Origin: Neisseria dentiae | GTDB lineage: Bacteria; Pseudomonadota; Gammaproteobacteria; Burkholderiales; Neisseriaceae | DNA: 64,000 nt | Direction: 5' to 3' | Assembly: GCF_024580525.1 (NCBI RefSeq) | Contig: NZ_JANIKQ010000013.1 | Coordinates: 20,422-84,421, forward strand | Part shown: in pieces, positions 39,428 through 48,888 of the stretch | How the letters are laid out: each line of letters starts with the position of its first letter | Position numbering within the stretch: position 1 is the first letter of the stretch | Translations under genes and position numbers: made by a program | The notes under the pieces: model-generated | Seen by the model: only the letters and a program-made list of their open reading frames with translations | Told to the model about the DNA's origin: nothing | Databases searched by the model: none

Positions 39428-40480
39428 ATGGCCACGATTTATGATGTTGCCGAGCGGGCGGGTGTGTCGCCCAAAACCGTCAGCCGCGTTTTGAACCAAG
39501 ACGCGCCGGTGAGTGCGAAAACCCGTGCCGCAGTGGAAGCGGCAATGGAGGAGCTGGGTTATATCCCGTCGTCTGCCGCACGCATCATGCGTTCCAACCG
39601 TTCGGGGTTGGTGGGGGTGATTACCGGTGCGATTTCCCGCCATCACGACCGCCACAGCGGCGGCGGCCTGCCCGATATGTTTTTGGTGCAGGGCATACAG
39701 CACACGATGGCCGAAGCGGGCAAAACGGTGATGATTGCCGACACGGGCAACCGTTTCGGGCAGGTGGAAACGCTGATGCGAACCTTTCAGGAACACCGGG
39801 CAGAAGGCATTTTATATGTGGCCGAATTCCATCAGGAAGTGAGCCTGCCCGAGCTGAAGCTCAATTGCCCGCTGGTGTTGGTGAACTGTTTCGACAGACA
39901 GGGCACGCCGTCGGTGCTGCCCGACGACGAACAAGGCCAATACGGCTTGGTGAAGCGGATTATCGCCGGCGGCCACCGCCGCATTGCTTATTTAAGCCTG
40001 CAACCGCAGGTGATTGCCAGCAAACTGCGCCGCCGCGGCTACCGCCGTGCGCTGGAAGAGGCGGGTATCGCTTATGATGCGGCTTTGGATTTGGCGGGCT
40101 ATCCCGACTACACCAACCGCAGCGAATCCCTGCTGGCGGCGGTGGAAAAACTGCTGACGCTGCCCAAACCGCCTACTGTTTTATGCTGCGGTAACGATGA
40201 AATGGTGGTGCGGCTTTACGGCATTCTGCGTTCGCGCGGCGTTAAAGTGCCGGAAGAAATATCGGTGGCCGGTTACGACGACCACCGCTCGATTGCCGAA
40301 ACGCTGTTTCCGCCATTGACCACCGCCGATCTGCCCTATACGGCGATGGGGGCACGGGCAGCGCAGATGCTGCTGGATGCGGTGGCGGGCAAAGAACTGC
40401 CCCGGCAACCGGTTATCATCGGCGGCGATGCCGTATGGCGGGAATCGGTAACCGATATAAATCCCGCGAAACAACCATAA
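39428..40480 (+). CDS. LacI-family transcriptional regulator
   Basis: The 350-residue protein has the N-terminal LacI helix-turn-helix (ATIYDVAERAGVSPKTVSRV) with hinge helix (SSAARIMRSNRSGLVG). A periplasmic-binding-protein-like sensor domain follows, with FQEHRAEGILYV and CCGNDEMVVRLYGILRSRG, ending in ISVAGYDDHRSIAETLFPPLTT. The start at 39428 (MATIYDVAE) is the family norm. The downstream gene is a disaccharide-type MFS transporter, so this regulator probably senses maltose, sucrose or a related sugar. A matching operator-like palindrome is upstream of the gene. Confidence 0.9.
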   Translation: MATIYDVAERAGVSPKTVSRVLNQDAPVSAKTRAAVEAAMEELGYIPSSAARIMRSNRSGLVGVITGAISRHHDRHSGGGLPDMFLVQGIQHTMAEAGKTVMIADTGNRFGQVETLMRTFQEHRAEGILYVAEFHQEVSLPELKLNCPLVLVNCFDRQGTPSVLPDDEQGQYGLVKRIIAGGHRRIAYLSLQPQVIASKLRRRGYRRALEEAGIAYDAALDLAGYPDYTNRSESLLAAVEKLLTLPKPPTVLCCGNDEMVVRLYGILRSRGVKVPEEISVAGYDDHRSIAETLFPPLTTADLPYTAMGARAAQMLLDAVAGKELPRQPVIIGGDAVWRESVTDINPAKQP

Positions 40481-40750
40481 TATTTCGAGCCTGATTTACA
40501 GGCCGTCTGAAAACCGTCTCTCATTAAAACAATAACAACAAACTGTCACCACCATCAAAAACCTGTTTTAAGGCATCGCTTTGCCCGTTTGCCGCTGATG
40601 CGCGCGGCGGGCAGGGCGGTTCTTTAGAAAACAAAACCGGCCGTACCCGATAATCAAAACAAGCCTGAACAATAAGGCTGCGATTTACCTTCACCACACA
40701 CGCACGGGACAAACTTTCTCAGGTTTTTCAATTACAAGGAGTCTTCAATC

Positions 40751-42076
40751 ATGAGAATAGACCACCGTGTGGCGATGACGCTGCGCCAGATTATGCTGAT
40801 GAACTTCGGTTTTTTCGGCATTCAATACAGTTTCGGTTTGCAGCAAACCGCCATTAACCCGATTTTCAGCTTTCTGAATGCCGACCCCGGCCAACTGCCG
40901 ATTCTCAACATGGCCGGCCCCGTAACCGGCCTGCTGGTGCAGCCTTTGATCGGTGCTTTGAGCGACCGCACATGGGTCAACGGCCTCGGCCGCCGCCGCC
41001 CCTATTTCTTAATCGGCGCCATCGGGTGCAGTATCTGTTTGTTTTTCTATCCGCACGTTACCGCGCTGTGGATGGCTGTGCTGATGCTGTGGCTGCTGGA
41101 TATCAGCAACAACACCGCTATGGAACCCTACCGCGCGTTTATCGCCGACAAACTGCCCGATAACCAACAGCCCACCGGCTTTCTGATGCAGTCTGTGTTT
41201 ACCGGTTTGGGCATCACGTTGGCCAATGTGTCGCTGTATTTCTTCCAGCAATGGATTACCGGCACCTCCGAATCCGGCATTCCTTACTGGGTTTACGGTT
41301 CGTTCTATATCGGTGCCGTCTGCTCCATCGGTTCAGTGTTGATTTCCGTACTTTCCACCCCTGAAAACCGCCCCAGCGACGAAGAGCTGGCCGAAATGCG
41401 TGCCAAACCGCGCGGTTTGATTCCCGCCGTCAAAGAAATCGGCCTTGCCATCAAAGAAATGCCCAAACCTCTGTGGCAGCTTGCTTTGGTTTATCTGTTC
41501 CAATGGTATGCCATGTTTATCTACTGGCAATACGTTACCCTCAGCATCGCCAAATCGGTGTGGAACGCCACCCCCGCCGACAAACACGGCTTCGAGCAGG
41601 CTGTGGGCTGGACAGGCTTGGTGAACGGCTGGTACAACATCGTTACCTTTATTTCCGCTTTCGGCCTGATGGCATTGGCCAGAAAATACAGCGCCAAACA
41701 AGTTCACGCGCTCTGTTTGATTCTGGCAGCCGTTGCCCTGTTGATTTTCCCGCACCTCACCAATAAATATATGCTGTTCCTGCCGATGATAGGCTTCGGT
41801 ATCGCTTGGGCTTCGATTATGGGCGTGCCGTTTTTGATTGCCGTGGCCGAAGTGCCGCAAGAACGTTACGGCGTGTATATGGGCATCATCAATATGATGA
41901 TTGTGATTCCGATGCTGATCGAAACCGTTACCTTCGGCCCGATTTTCAATCATGTGTTGGGCGCCAATCCCACTAATGCAATGATGTGTGCCGGCGTGCT
42001 GTTGGGCTTGGCTGCGTTCTTCACCTTGCGTATCAACACCAAACAACGCCCTGCCGAAGCGTCTATGATTGATTGA
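40751..42076 (+). CDS. SLC45-like MFS sugar transporter (maltose/sucrose type)
   Basis: The 441-residue protein is a 12-helix major facilitator of the glycoside/disaccharide group. Typical blocks are FGFFGIQYSFGLQQTAINPI near 20, the loop GALSDRTWVNGLGRRRPYF near 75 and DISNNTAMEPYRAFIADKLP near 120. Also present are FQWYAMFIYWQYVT near 250 and GVPFLIAVAEVPQERYGVY near 360. It resembles the Neisseria transporter that sits next to maltose phosphorylase genes in other species; those catabolic genes are not in this window. Proton-coupled uptake of maltose or sucrose is inferred. A 270-bp gap with a single DUS (40500-40511) separates it from the regulator. Confidence 0.85.
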   Translation: MRIDHRVAMTLRQIMLMNFGFFGIQYSFGLQQTAINPIFSFLNADPGQLPILNMAGPVTGLLVQPLIGALSDRTWVNGLGRRRPYFLIGAIGCSICLFFYPHVTALWMAVLMLWLLDISNNTAMEPYRAFIADKLPDNQQPTGFLMQSVFTGLGITLANVSLYFFQQWITGTSESGIPYWVYGSFYIGAVCSIGSVLISVLSTPENRPSDEELAEMRAKPRGLIPAVKEIGLAIKEMPKPLWQLALVYLFQWYAMFIYWQYVTLSIAKSVWNATPADKHGFEQAVGWTGLVNGWYNIVTFISAFGLMALARKYSAKQVHALCLILAAVALLIFPHLTNKYMLFLPMIGFGIAWASIMGVPFLIAVAEVPQERYGVYMGIINMMIVIPMLIETVTFGPIFNHVLGANPTNAMMCAGVLLGLAAFFTLRINTKQRPAEASMID

Positions 42077-42101
42077 TTACGGTAAAACGGAGTTGGTTAG
42101 A

Positions 42102-42133
42102 AAGGCCGTCTGAAATGTTTTTCAGACGGCCTT
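42102..42133 (+). terminator. Inverted DUS terminator after the sugar transporter
   Basis: AAGGCCGTCTGAAA and its complement form a hairpin 25 bp after the stop codon. A further single DUS near 42220-42231 and AT-rich DNA fill the gap to the next gene. Confidence 0.88.
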
Positions 42134-42375
42134 AAGATATTTTGAAAAGGTCTCGGAATATGGATATTTTCAAGTTGTAATTGGTTTTGCTAAGGCTTCA
42201 GACTTGATAAAAGTTTTAGGCCGTCTGAAAAAAAGACATAACTGTTTTGGCTACATTTTCCCGCCAGTCGGTGCAAGCACACATAAAAAATATAGGATAG
42301 ACTAAAAACCACATTTCACGGCATGATAATTCTCTGTCAAACCAATTGTTTCCACAACGCCGAAGGAGCATGATT

Positions 42376-42891
42376 ATGTCTAAACGAAACAAGCTGTTCC
42401 TGTATTTGTTTGTTACTATGTCCGTGTATGCCCTGATGCTTGGCGTTACCCTTCCCGAGTTGCATTCGTATACGAACGGCATGGCACTCTTTGACGAAAA
42501 ACCGGTTTTTGATCAGAAATATACTATCCGTCTATTGGAATATTTGGGCGAAGAAGGCGGCGTCTATTATCAATACCGGCAAATTCCATTGGACATGTTT
42601 TATATCGTCCTGTTTGCCTTCACATACCATCAAATCCTGCACCATTTTACCTACACTTTAAACCTGCACAAATGGAGATTTGTTATATGGTTGCCGGTTA
42701 TTGCGGCAGTTTTTGATTTTTTAGAAAATGTCTGCATTTTTTGGGTGCTGCATTCATTTCCGCAAATTTCTACACTAATCAGCCTGATTCCCTATTTAAC
42801 CGCACTGAAAATGACATTCGGCGTGCTTTATCTCGCGGCATTTGTCATTCTAGGAGTAATGGTTTTACTGCGCTGTTTGCGTAAAACGTAA
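42376..42891 (+). CDS. Unknown four-helix membrane protein
   Basis: The 172-residue protein begins with a signal-anchor-like helix (LFLYLFVTMSVYALMLGVTL). A ~45-residue hydrophilic, aromatic-rich segment follows (PELHSYTNGMALFDEKPVFD, then YLGEEGGVYYQYRQIPLDMF), and then three more helices. A conserved-looking motif, IWLPVIAAVFDFLENVCIF, lies near residue 110. It ends in a short basic tail (RCLRKT). The start at 42376 is set by AAGGAG eight bases upstream. The gene is AT-richer than its neighbours and uses codons such as ATA and TTA more freely, suggesting acquisition by transfer. I do not recognise the family. Confidence 0.75.
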   Translation: MSKRNKLFLYLFVTMSVYALMLGVTLPELHSYTNGMALFDEKPVFDQKYTIRLLEYLGEEGGVYYQYRQIPLDMFYIVLFAFTYHQILHHFTYTLNLHKWRFVIWLPVIAAVFDFLENVCIFWVLHSFPQISTLISLIPYLTALKMTFGVLYLAAFVILGVMVLLRCLRKT

Positions 42892-42976
42892 AACAATATG
42901 ACATTCGGCTCGAGCATTGATATCCTACGCACAATAAAAATTTCGGCAGATAACTGCTAACTTGCCCAACCAAAAA

Positions 42977-43014
42977 TTCAGACGGCCTGAAATAAAGCTT
43001 TCAGGCCGTCTGAA
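42977..43014. terminator. Bidirectional inverted DUS terminator
   Basis: TTCAGACGGCCTGAA and TTCAGGCCGTCTGAA form a hairpin between the convergent unknown membrane gene and nqrM. The two DUS cores are in outward orientation relative to most other pairs here. Confidence 0.85.
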
Positions 43015-43041
43015 AAGTAATGCGTTGTCTTGCAGCAGTGC

Positions 43042-43242
43042 TTACGAAACCGTTTTTCCCTGTTTGGCCAACTCGGCCTTGCGGCGTGCGCACGGGGTGT
43101 CGCAGTCGCAGACTTTTTCCATGCCGAGGGCGGAAATGCCGCCGCAGCTGCCTTTGATTTCGCGGCGTTTGAAAATGTAGCCCAGCGCCATGCCGAATAT
43201 CACCAGCAGGAAAAAACAGAAGGTGATCAAGAAGATTTTCAT
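43042..43242 (-). CDS. nqrM: NqrM, Na+-NQR maturation protein
   Basis: NqrM is needed to assemble the Fe centre between NqrD and NqrE of the Na+-pumping NADH:quinone reductase. The 66-residue protein has one N-terminal membrane helix (MKIFLITFCFFLLVIFGMAL). The family's cysteine cluster follows: GSCGGISALGMEKVCDCDTPC, with four conserved Cys. It lies downstream of apbE at the end of the nqr region, as in many proteobacteria. The gene starts 42 bp after apbE. Confidence 0.92.
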   Translation of the reverse strand: MKIFLITFCFFLLVIFGMALGYIFKRREIKGSCGGISALGMEKVCDCDTPCARRKAELAKQGKTVS

Positions 43243-43284
43243 GGGGTTATCCTTTCTGATGCCGTTGCCAAGCCGTTGCAGCGG

Positions 43285-44343
43285 CTATTTTACTATTTCT
43301 TTGAAGGCGGAGGACATTTCGGTTTTAAAACCGTCGGCGGTTTTGATAATCATAAATACCGCCAGGTGGTTTTTTTCGGCGGTGGCCAGCGCTTTTTCTT
43401 CGCCCATCACGAAAAGGCCGGTGGCGAGGCCGTCGGCGGTCATGGCGTTGTCGGCCACTACGCTCACGGAAGCCAGGTTATGGCTGATGGGTTGTTTGCT
43501 TTGGGGGTCGATGATATGCGAAAGCCGTTTGCCCGATGCGTCGGTGCGGAAATTGCGGTAGTCGCCTGAGGTGGCAAGCGAGCGGTTGTTTAGCGGCACC
43601 ACGATTTGCGCAGCCTGTTTTTGGGCAAACTGCGGTTGCTCGATGCCCACGCTCCAGGCTTCGTTTTTCTGGTTTTTGCCTTTGGCGCGCAATTCGCCGC
43701 CGATTTCGACCAGATAGTTTTGAACGCCGAGGCTGTCGAGATGCTGCGCCAATTTGTCGACGCCGAAGCCTTTGGCGATGGCAGACAGGTCTAAATAAAC
43801 GCCGTCGGCCTGTTTGCTCAGGCGTGCGCCGGTTTCAGACGGCTTGGTTTCCAGCCGGATTTTGTCTATGCCCACCAGTTTTTCGGCGGTGCTGATTTGT
43901 GCGGCTGCCGGCGCTTGGCTGATATTTTTGTCCGGCCCGAATCCCCACAGGTTTACCAGCGGGCCGACGGTAACGTCCAAAGCGCCTCCGGTAAGGCGGT
44001 TCAGGCGCACGGCTTCCGCCAGCACGGTGGCGAAGTCGGCGGAAACGGTCATGCTGCCTTCGCTTGCTTTCATGCGGTTGAAGCGGCTGATTTCGGAATC
44101 GGTTTGGTAGGTGGACATCTGCCGGTTGACTTCTTGCAGAATCTTGTCGAAACCGGCTTGGGTTTGTTTCGGGTCGGGCAGGGGCGATCCGGGATTGGCA
44201 AGGTATTTGACCGTGTAGGTGGTGCCCATGGTTTCGCCGGTAACGGTGGCCATTTCGGGCGCGCCGCCGCAGGCGGAAAGGGCGGCCGATACGGCCAGCA
44301 GGCCGAGCAGCCGGAAGATGAGGTTTTTTGCGTGGTGGAGCAT
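43285..44343 (-). CDS. apbE: FAD:protein FMN transferase (ApbE), nqr-associated lipoprotein
   Basis: ApbE covalently attaches FMN to threonines in NqrB and NqrC. The 352-residue protein has a lipoprotein signal with lipobox LSAC near residue 24. ApbE motifs are TGETMGTTYTVKYL near 36, GGALDVTVGPLVNLWGFGP near 120, VYLDLSAIAKGFGVDKLA near 190, VEIGGELRAKG and the Mg2+ site DNAMTADGLATGLFVMG near 305. It follows nqrF after a DUS hairpin, so it may be read at a lower level than the nqr genes or from its own start. The target motifs SGAT are present in the NqrB and NqrC of this window. Confidence 0.94.
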   Translation of the reverse strand: MLHHAKNLIFRLLGLLAVSAALSACGGAPEMATVTGETMGTTYTVKYLANPGSPLPDPKQTQAGFDKILQEVNRQMSTYQTDSEISRFNRMKASEGSMTVSADFATVLAEAVRLNRLTGGALDVTVGPLVNLWGFGPDKNISQAPAAAQISTAEKLVGIDKIRLETKPSETGARLSKQADGVYLDLSAIAKGFGVDKLAQHLDSLGVQNYLVEIGGELRAKGKNQKNEAWSVGIEQPQFAQKQAAQIVVPLNNRSLATSGDYRNFRTDASGKRLSHIIDPQSKQPISHNLASVSVVADNAMTADGLATGLFVMGEEKALATAEKNHLAVFMIIKTADGFKTEMSSAFKEIVK

Positions 44344-44374
44344 AATGGTTTCTTTGAGAAGAGGGGAGAAACGG

Positions 44375-44412
44375 CATCAGGCCGTCTGAAAAGGTTTTCA
44401 GACGGCCTGATG
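44375..44412 (-). terminator. Inverted DUS hairpin between nqrF and apbE
   Basis: CATCAGGCCGTCTGAAAA and its complement form a long stem 21 bp beyond the nqrF stop codon. It should terminate or attenuate nqrA-F transcription before apbE and nqrM. Confidence 0.88.
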
Positions 44413-44432
44413 GGTATGGCTGCGTGGCAACC

Positions 44433-45656
44433 TTAGCCGCCGAAGTCGTCCAACAAGATGTTTTCGTCTTCAACGCCCAAATCTTTCAACATTTTGATGA
44501 CCGAGGCGTTCATAATCGGCGGGCCGCACATATAAAATTCGCAGTCTTCCGGCGCTTCGTGGTTTTTGAGGTAGTTTTCGTAAATCACGTTGTGGATAAA
44601 GCCGGTATAGCCGTCCCAATCGTCGCCCGGTTGCGGGTCGGAAAGGGCAACGTGCCATTCGAAGTTGTCGTTTTCGGCTTGCAGCGTGTCGAAGTCTTCC
44701 ACATAAAACATTTCGCGTTTGGAGCGGGCGCCATACCAGAAGCTGATTTTACGCTTGGATTTCAAACGCTTGAGTTGGTCGAAGATATGCGAGCGCATCG
44801 GTGCCATGCCCGCGCCGCCGCCGATAAACACCATTTCGGCGTCGGTGTCTTTGGCGAAAAATTCGCCGAAGGGGCCGGAAATGATTACTTTGTCGCCGGG
44901 TTTGAGCGACCAGATATAAGACGACATCTGGCCGGGCGGCACGTCGGGGTTGTTGGGCGGCGGGGTGGCGATCCGCACGTTGAGCATGATGATGCCTTTT
45001 TCTTCGGGATAAGAGGCCATCGAGTAGGCGCGCACAATCGGTTCGTCCACTTTGGAAACGTAGCGCCACAGGTTGAATTTATCCCAATCTTCGTGGTATT
45101 CCTCGGGAATGTCGAAGTCTTTATAGGCCACAGTGTGCGGTTCGGCTTCGATTTGGATGTAGCCGCCGGCACGGAAGGGCACTTCTTCGCCTTCGGGAAT
45201 CGCCAGCTTCAGCTCTTTGATGAAGGTGGCTTTGTTGTCGTTGGAAATAACGGTGCATTCCCATTTTTTCACGCCGAACACTTCTTCGGGCAGTGCGATG
45301 TCCATATCGCTTTTCACGTTGACCTGGCACGACAGGCGGCAGCCTTCTTTGGCTTCGCGCTTGCTGATGTGGGAAAGCTCGGTGGGCAGGATGTCGCCGC
45401 CGCCGCTTTTCACCACCACTTTGCATTGGCCGCAGGAGCCGCCGCCGCCGCAGGCGGACGATACGAAAATGCCTTTGCTCGAGAGTGCGCCCAAGAGCTT
45501 GCCGCCGGCCGGCACGGTAATCGTTTTGTCGTCTTCATCGTTGATGGTGATGGTGATGTCGCCGGAGCTGACCAGTTTGGATTTGGCCAGCAGAATCATC
45601 ACGGCCAAGGCCAAAATGATGACGGTGAACATCACGATGCCTAAAATGATTTCCAT
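44433..45656 (-). CDS. nqrF: Na+-translocating NADH:quinone reductase subunit F
   Basis: NqrF is the NADH-oxidising entry subunit. The 407-residue protein has an N-terminal membrane helix ([19 protein letters not shown]). A plant-type [2Fe-2S] ferredoxin domain follows ([11 protein letters not shown] and CRLSCQ), then an FAD domain ([14 protein letters not shown]) and an NADH domain ([19 protein letters not shown], with [14 protein letters not shown] near the end). All cluster cysteines are present. It is the last structural gene of nqrABCDEF, 12 bp after nqrE. Confidence 0.97.
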   Translation of the reverse strand: MEIILGIVMFTVIILALAVMILLAKSKLVSSGDITITINDEDDKTITVPAGGKLLGALSSKGIFVSSACGGGGSCGQCKVVVKSGGGDILPTELSHISKREAKEGCRLSCQVNVKSDMDIALPEEVFGVKKWECTVISNDNKATFIKELKLAIPEGEEVPFRAGGYIQIEAEPHTVAYKDFDIPEEYHEDWDKFNLWRYVSKVDEPIVRAYSMASYPEEKGIIMLNVRIATPPPNNPDVPPGQMSSYIWSLKPGDKVIISGPFGEFFAKDTDAEMVFIGGGAGMAPMRSHIFDQLKRLKSKRKISFWYGARSKREMFYVEDFDTLQAENDNFEWHVALSDPQPGDDWDGYTGFIHNVIYENYLKNHEAPEDCEFYMCGPPIMNASVIKMLKDLGVEDENILLDDFGG

Positions 45657-45668
45657 GCACGAGCCTCC

Positions 45669-46265
45669 TTATAACTGTATGCCGGAAAACGACAGAAAAC
45701 CCAATGCCATCAGGCCGGCGCTGATGAAGGTGATGCCCAAGCCGCGCAATCCTTTGGGCACGTCGGCGTATTTCAATTTTTCGGTAATGCCCGCCAGCGC
45801 CACAATCGCCAGCATCCAGCCCAAGCCCGCGCCGGTACCGTACACGATGGATTCGGTGAAGTTGTAGTCGCGCTGAACCATAAACGACACACCGCCGAAA
45901 ATGGCGCAGTTTACCGTAATCAGGGGCAGGAAAATCCCCAGCGCGTTGTAGAGCGCGGGAAAGTATTTGTCCAGAATCATTTCCAGAATCTGCACGATGG
46001 CGGCGATCACGCCGATGAAGGTGATGAAGCGCAGAAAGGTTAAGTCAACCCCCGGCATGATGGCGCCGTCTTTAAGCACCAGCGAATAGACCAGTTGGTT
46101 GGCCGGCACCGAAATCGCCAATACCACGGTAACGGCCACGCCCAAACCGAAAGCGGTGGAGATTTTTTTGGATACCGCCAAAAACGTACACATCCCCAAG
46201 AAAAAGGAGAGCGCCATATTTTCGATAAATATGGATTTCACAAAAATACTCAGATAGTGTTCCAT
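45669..46265 (-). CDS. nqrE: Na+-NQR subunit E
   Basis: NqrE is a six-helix inner-membrane subunit that, with NqrD, holds an Fe centre. The 198-residue protein begins [20 protein letters not shown], and the conserved cysteine is in [14 protein letters not shown] near 26. A second half-repeat has [18 protein letters not shown] near 115. The start at 46265 follows the family; only 2 bp separate it from nqrD. Confidence 0.96.
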   Translation of the reverse strand: MEHYLSIFVKSIFIENMALSFFLGMCTFLAVSKKISTAFGLGVAVTVVLAISVPANQLVYSLVLKDGAIMPGVDLTFLRFITFIGVIAAIVQILEMILDKYFPALYNALGIFLPLITVNCAIFGGVSFMVQRDYNFTESIVYGTGAGLGWMLAIVALAGITEKLKYADVPKGLRGLGITFISAGLMALGFLSFSGIQL

Positions 46266-46267
46266 GA

Positions 46268-46894
46268 TTATTTCTCCGCTTGCTCGGGTTTCCAGGTGCG
46301 CAGACACCAGATAATGAGGGCGATAATGAAGAACGCGCTGGGTGCCAGCAGAAACAGGCCGTTGGCCTGATACCAGCCACCGTCTTGAACGGTTTGCATG
46401 ATGGTGATGCCGAACAGTTTGCCCGAGCCGATCAGCTCGCGGATGGTGGCCACAATCACCAGAATCACGCCGTAGCCGAAGCCGTTGCCCAAGCCGTCGA
46501 CCAAGCTTTCCAGCGGCGGCTCTTTCATGGCAAACGCTTCGGCGCGGCCCATCACGATACAGTTGGTGATGATGAGGCCGACGAATACCGACAGCTGTTT
46601 CGACAATTCGTAGGCAAATGCCTGCAACACCTGGTCAACCAGGGTTACCAGCGAAGCGATAATGGCCATCTGAACGATGATGCGCACGCTGTTGGGGATA
46701 TAGTTGCGGATTAACGAGATGAAAAAGCTCGAAAAGCCGGTTACCAACGCCACCGAAATAGCCATCACTACGGCGGTTTCCAGTTTGGTGGTTACCGCCA
46801 GCGCGGAACACACGCCGAGAATCTGCAAGGCAATCGGGTTGTTTTTCACAACCGGAGAAAACATTAGTTCCTTCAAACGTTTCGCGTCAGCCAT
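46268..46894 (-). CDS. nqrD: Na+-NQR subunit D
   Basis: NqrD pairs with NqrE in the membrane. The 208-residue protein has six helices. The conserved cysteines are in [15 protein letters not shown] near 29 and [15 protein letters not shown] near 112. It starts [20 protein letters not shown], as in other Neisseria and Vibrio proteins, and follows nqrC by 2 bp. Confidence 0.96.
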   Translation of the reverse strand: MADAKRLKELMFSPVVKNNPIALQILGVCSALAVTTKLETAVVMAISVALVTGFSSFFISLIRNYIPNSVRIIVQMAIIASLVTLVDQVLQAFAYELSKQLSVFVGLIITNCIVMGRAEAFAMKEPPLESLVDGLGNGFGYGVILVIVATIRELIGSGKLFGITIMQTVQDGGWYQANGLFLLAPSAFFIIALIIWCLRTWKPEQAEK

Positions 46895-46896
46895 GA

Positions 46897-47661
46897 TTAT
46901 TCTCCTGCTTTGATTTTAGCCAGATAGGGGCCGAAGCCGTTTTGGCTGAACCAATAATGAAACGAACCCTGCACGCCTTTGGTGGTCATGGTGGCACCGG
47001 AGAGTCCGTCCACACCGTGCTCTTTGTCGGAGGAAGCGCCTTTGCCGATGCGGATGGCGACATCGCCCTGCTCGTTATACAGCTTTTTGCCGACAAAATG
47101 TTTTTGCCACAACGGATTGGCGATTTCGCCGCCCAAGCCGGCAGTTTCGCCCTGTTCGTAATAAGTGAGGCCGTTAACGGTGTTGCCGTCGGGTTTGACC
47201 GCCACGAAGCCGTACATCACCGACCACAAGCCGCTGCCGTGCATGGGCAGCACGATTTGGCCGGTTTTGCCGGAATCGTCTTTAATCAGATACACTTCGG
47301 CGTATTTGGCGCGGGTTTGAATGCCGGCCAGATCTTCTTCGGGTTTGATTCTCACGCTTTGCTGCGGATCTTTGGCAGCGGCACGGGCATCGAAGTCTTT
47401 CACGCCTTCCACATATTCGCCGGTGGCCAAATCCACAATGCGCGGCTCGACGCGCTCGGCATACACTTTGGGTACATCGGTGCCGTCTGAAAGCAGACCG
47501 GCGGCGCCCAAAATATTTCTCTGTTTGTCGAGCAGCTTTTTCTCGTTTTGGGCGGGTTTCAAGCCCACCGCCGCGCCGGCCACGATCACCGAACACAGCA
47601 GGCTGACGGCAACCACAACGGCCAGCGTGCCGCCGAAGCTGTCTTTATCAAACTTAGCCAT
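46897..47661 (-). CDS. nqrC: Na+-NQR subunit C (covalent flavoprotein)
   Basis: NqrC carries an FMN covalently linked to Thr through phosphoester chemistry catalysed by ApbE. The 254-residue protein has one N-terminal helix ([20 protein letters not shown]) and a periplasmic FMN-binding domain with [15 protein letters not shown] near 220, where the SGAT threonine is the attachment site. [18 protein letters not shown] near 150 is also typical. The ATG at 47661 overlaps the end of nqrB by 8 bp. Confidence 0.95.
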   Translation of the reverse strand: MAKFDKDSFGGTLAVVVAVSLLCSVIVAGAAVGLKPAQNEKKLLDKQRNILGAAGLLSDGTDVPKVYAERVEPRIVDLATGEYVEGVKDFDARAAAKDPQQSVRIKPEEDLAGIQTRAKYAEVYLIKDDSGKTGQIVLPMHGSGLWSVMYGFVAVKPDGNTVNGLTYYEQGETAGLGGEIANPLWQKHFVGKKLYNEQGDVAIRIGKGASSDKEHGVDGLSGATMTTKGVQGSFHYWFSQNGFGPYLAKIKAGE

Positions 47662-48886
47662 TGCGAACCCTCCTGCGTTTGATATTCGCCTGAACAACAA
47701 AATAATCCAAAATCGGCGCAAACAGATTGGCAAACAGAATCGCCAGCATCATGCCTTCGGGGTAGGCGGGGTTGACCACGCGGATCAGTACGCACATCAC
47801 ACCGATTAAGGCACCGTACCACCATTTGCCGACATTGGTAAACGAGGCGGAAACCGGATCGGTGGCCATAAACAGCATACCGATGGCAAAGCCGCCCAAT
47901 ACCAGATGCCAATACCACGGCATGGAAAACATGGGGTTGGTGTCGGAACCGATGGCGTTAAACAGCAGCGAAGTGGCCACCATGCCCAGCATCACCCCGG
48001 CAATAATGCGCCAGGAAGCGATGCGGGCAAACACAATCAGCGCACCGCCGATTAACAATGCCAGTGTGGAAACTTCGCCCATCGAGCCGGGCAGGTTGCC
48101 GATAAAGGCATCCATCCAAGTAATCGGCTGGCCGGTAACGGTGTGTTTCAAACCGGCAGCACCTTCGACGGCCCATTGCGAAAGCGCGGTTGCACCCGAG
48201 AAGCCGTCCACCGCCGTCCAAACGGCGTCGCCGGAAATCTGGGCGGGGTAGGCGAAAAACAGAAAGGCGCGGCCGGCCAGCGCGGGGTTCATAAAGTTTT
48301 TACCCGTGCCGCCGAACACTTCTTTCGCCATCACCACGCCGAAAGTGATGCCCAGCGCAGCCTGCCACAACGGCAGGGTAGGGGGCACGATTAGGGCGAA
48401 CAGAATCGAGGTAACGAAAAAACCTTCGTTGATTTCGTGTTTGCGGATAACCGAAAACAGCACTTCCCAAAAGCCGCCCACGGCGAATACCACCGCATAA
48501 ATCGGCAGAAAGAAAATGGCGCCCAGCGACAGTTTGCTGAAAATGCCCGCGTCGGTACCCAAATTGATGCCTAGCCAATGCGCCAGCGCATAATGCCAGT
48601 CGGCGGCGATGTTTTGTTCCAGCAGCCCCAAGTGGTTGACGGCGGCAATCGATTGCGCACCGACGTTATACATGCCGTAGAACATGGCCGGAAACAGTGC
48701 GATCCACACCATAATCATCATGCGTTTGGAATCGAGCGCATCGCGCACGTGCGAAGCCTTGCGCGTTACCGTACCCGGCGTATAGAGAAGGGTGGCGACC
48801 GCCTCATAGAGCGGATACCATTTTTCACGCTTGCCGCCGGGCAGGAAATCGGGTTCGATTTTTTCAAAAAAATGTTTCAATCCCAT
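47654..48886 (-). CDS. nqrB: Na+-NQR subunit B (covalent flavoprotein)
   Basis: NqrB is the main membrane subunit, with an FMN on Thr, riboflavin, and the likely Na+ path and quinone site. The 410-residue protein has about ten helices, the FMN site [15 protein letters not shown] near 235 and the RnfD/NqrB blocks [20 protein letters not shown] near 200 and [20 protein letters not shown] near 360. It begins [20 protein letters not shown] and starts 2 bp after nqrA. Confidence 0.96.
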   Translation of the reverse strand: MGLKHFFEKIEPDFLPGGKREKWYPLYEAVATLLYTPGTVTRKASHVRDALDSKRMMIMVWIALFPAMFYGMYNVGAQSIAAVNHLGLLEQNIAADWHYALAHWLGINLGTDAGIFSKLSLGAIFFLPIYAVVFAVGGFWEVLFSVIRKHEINEGFFVTSILFALIVPPTLPLWQAALGITFGVVMAKEVFGGTGKNFMNPALAGRAFLFFAYPAQISGDAVWTAVDGFSGATALSQWAVEGAAGLKHTVTGQPITWMDAFIGNLPGSMGEVSTLALLIGGALIVFARIASWRIIAGVMLGMVATSLLFNAIGSDTNPMFSMPWYWHLVLGGFAIGMLFMATDPVSASFTNVGKWWYGALIGVMCVLIRVVNPAYPEGMMLAILFANLFAPILDYFVVQANIKRRRVRNG

Positions 48887-48888
48887 AT

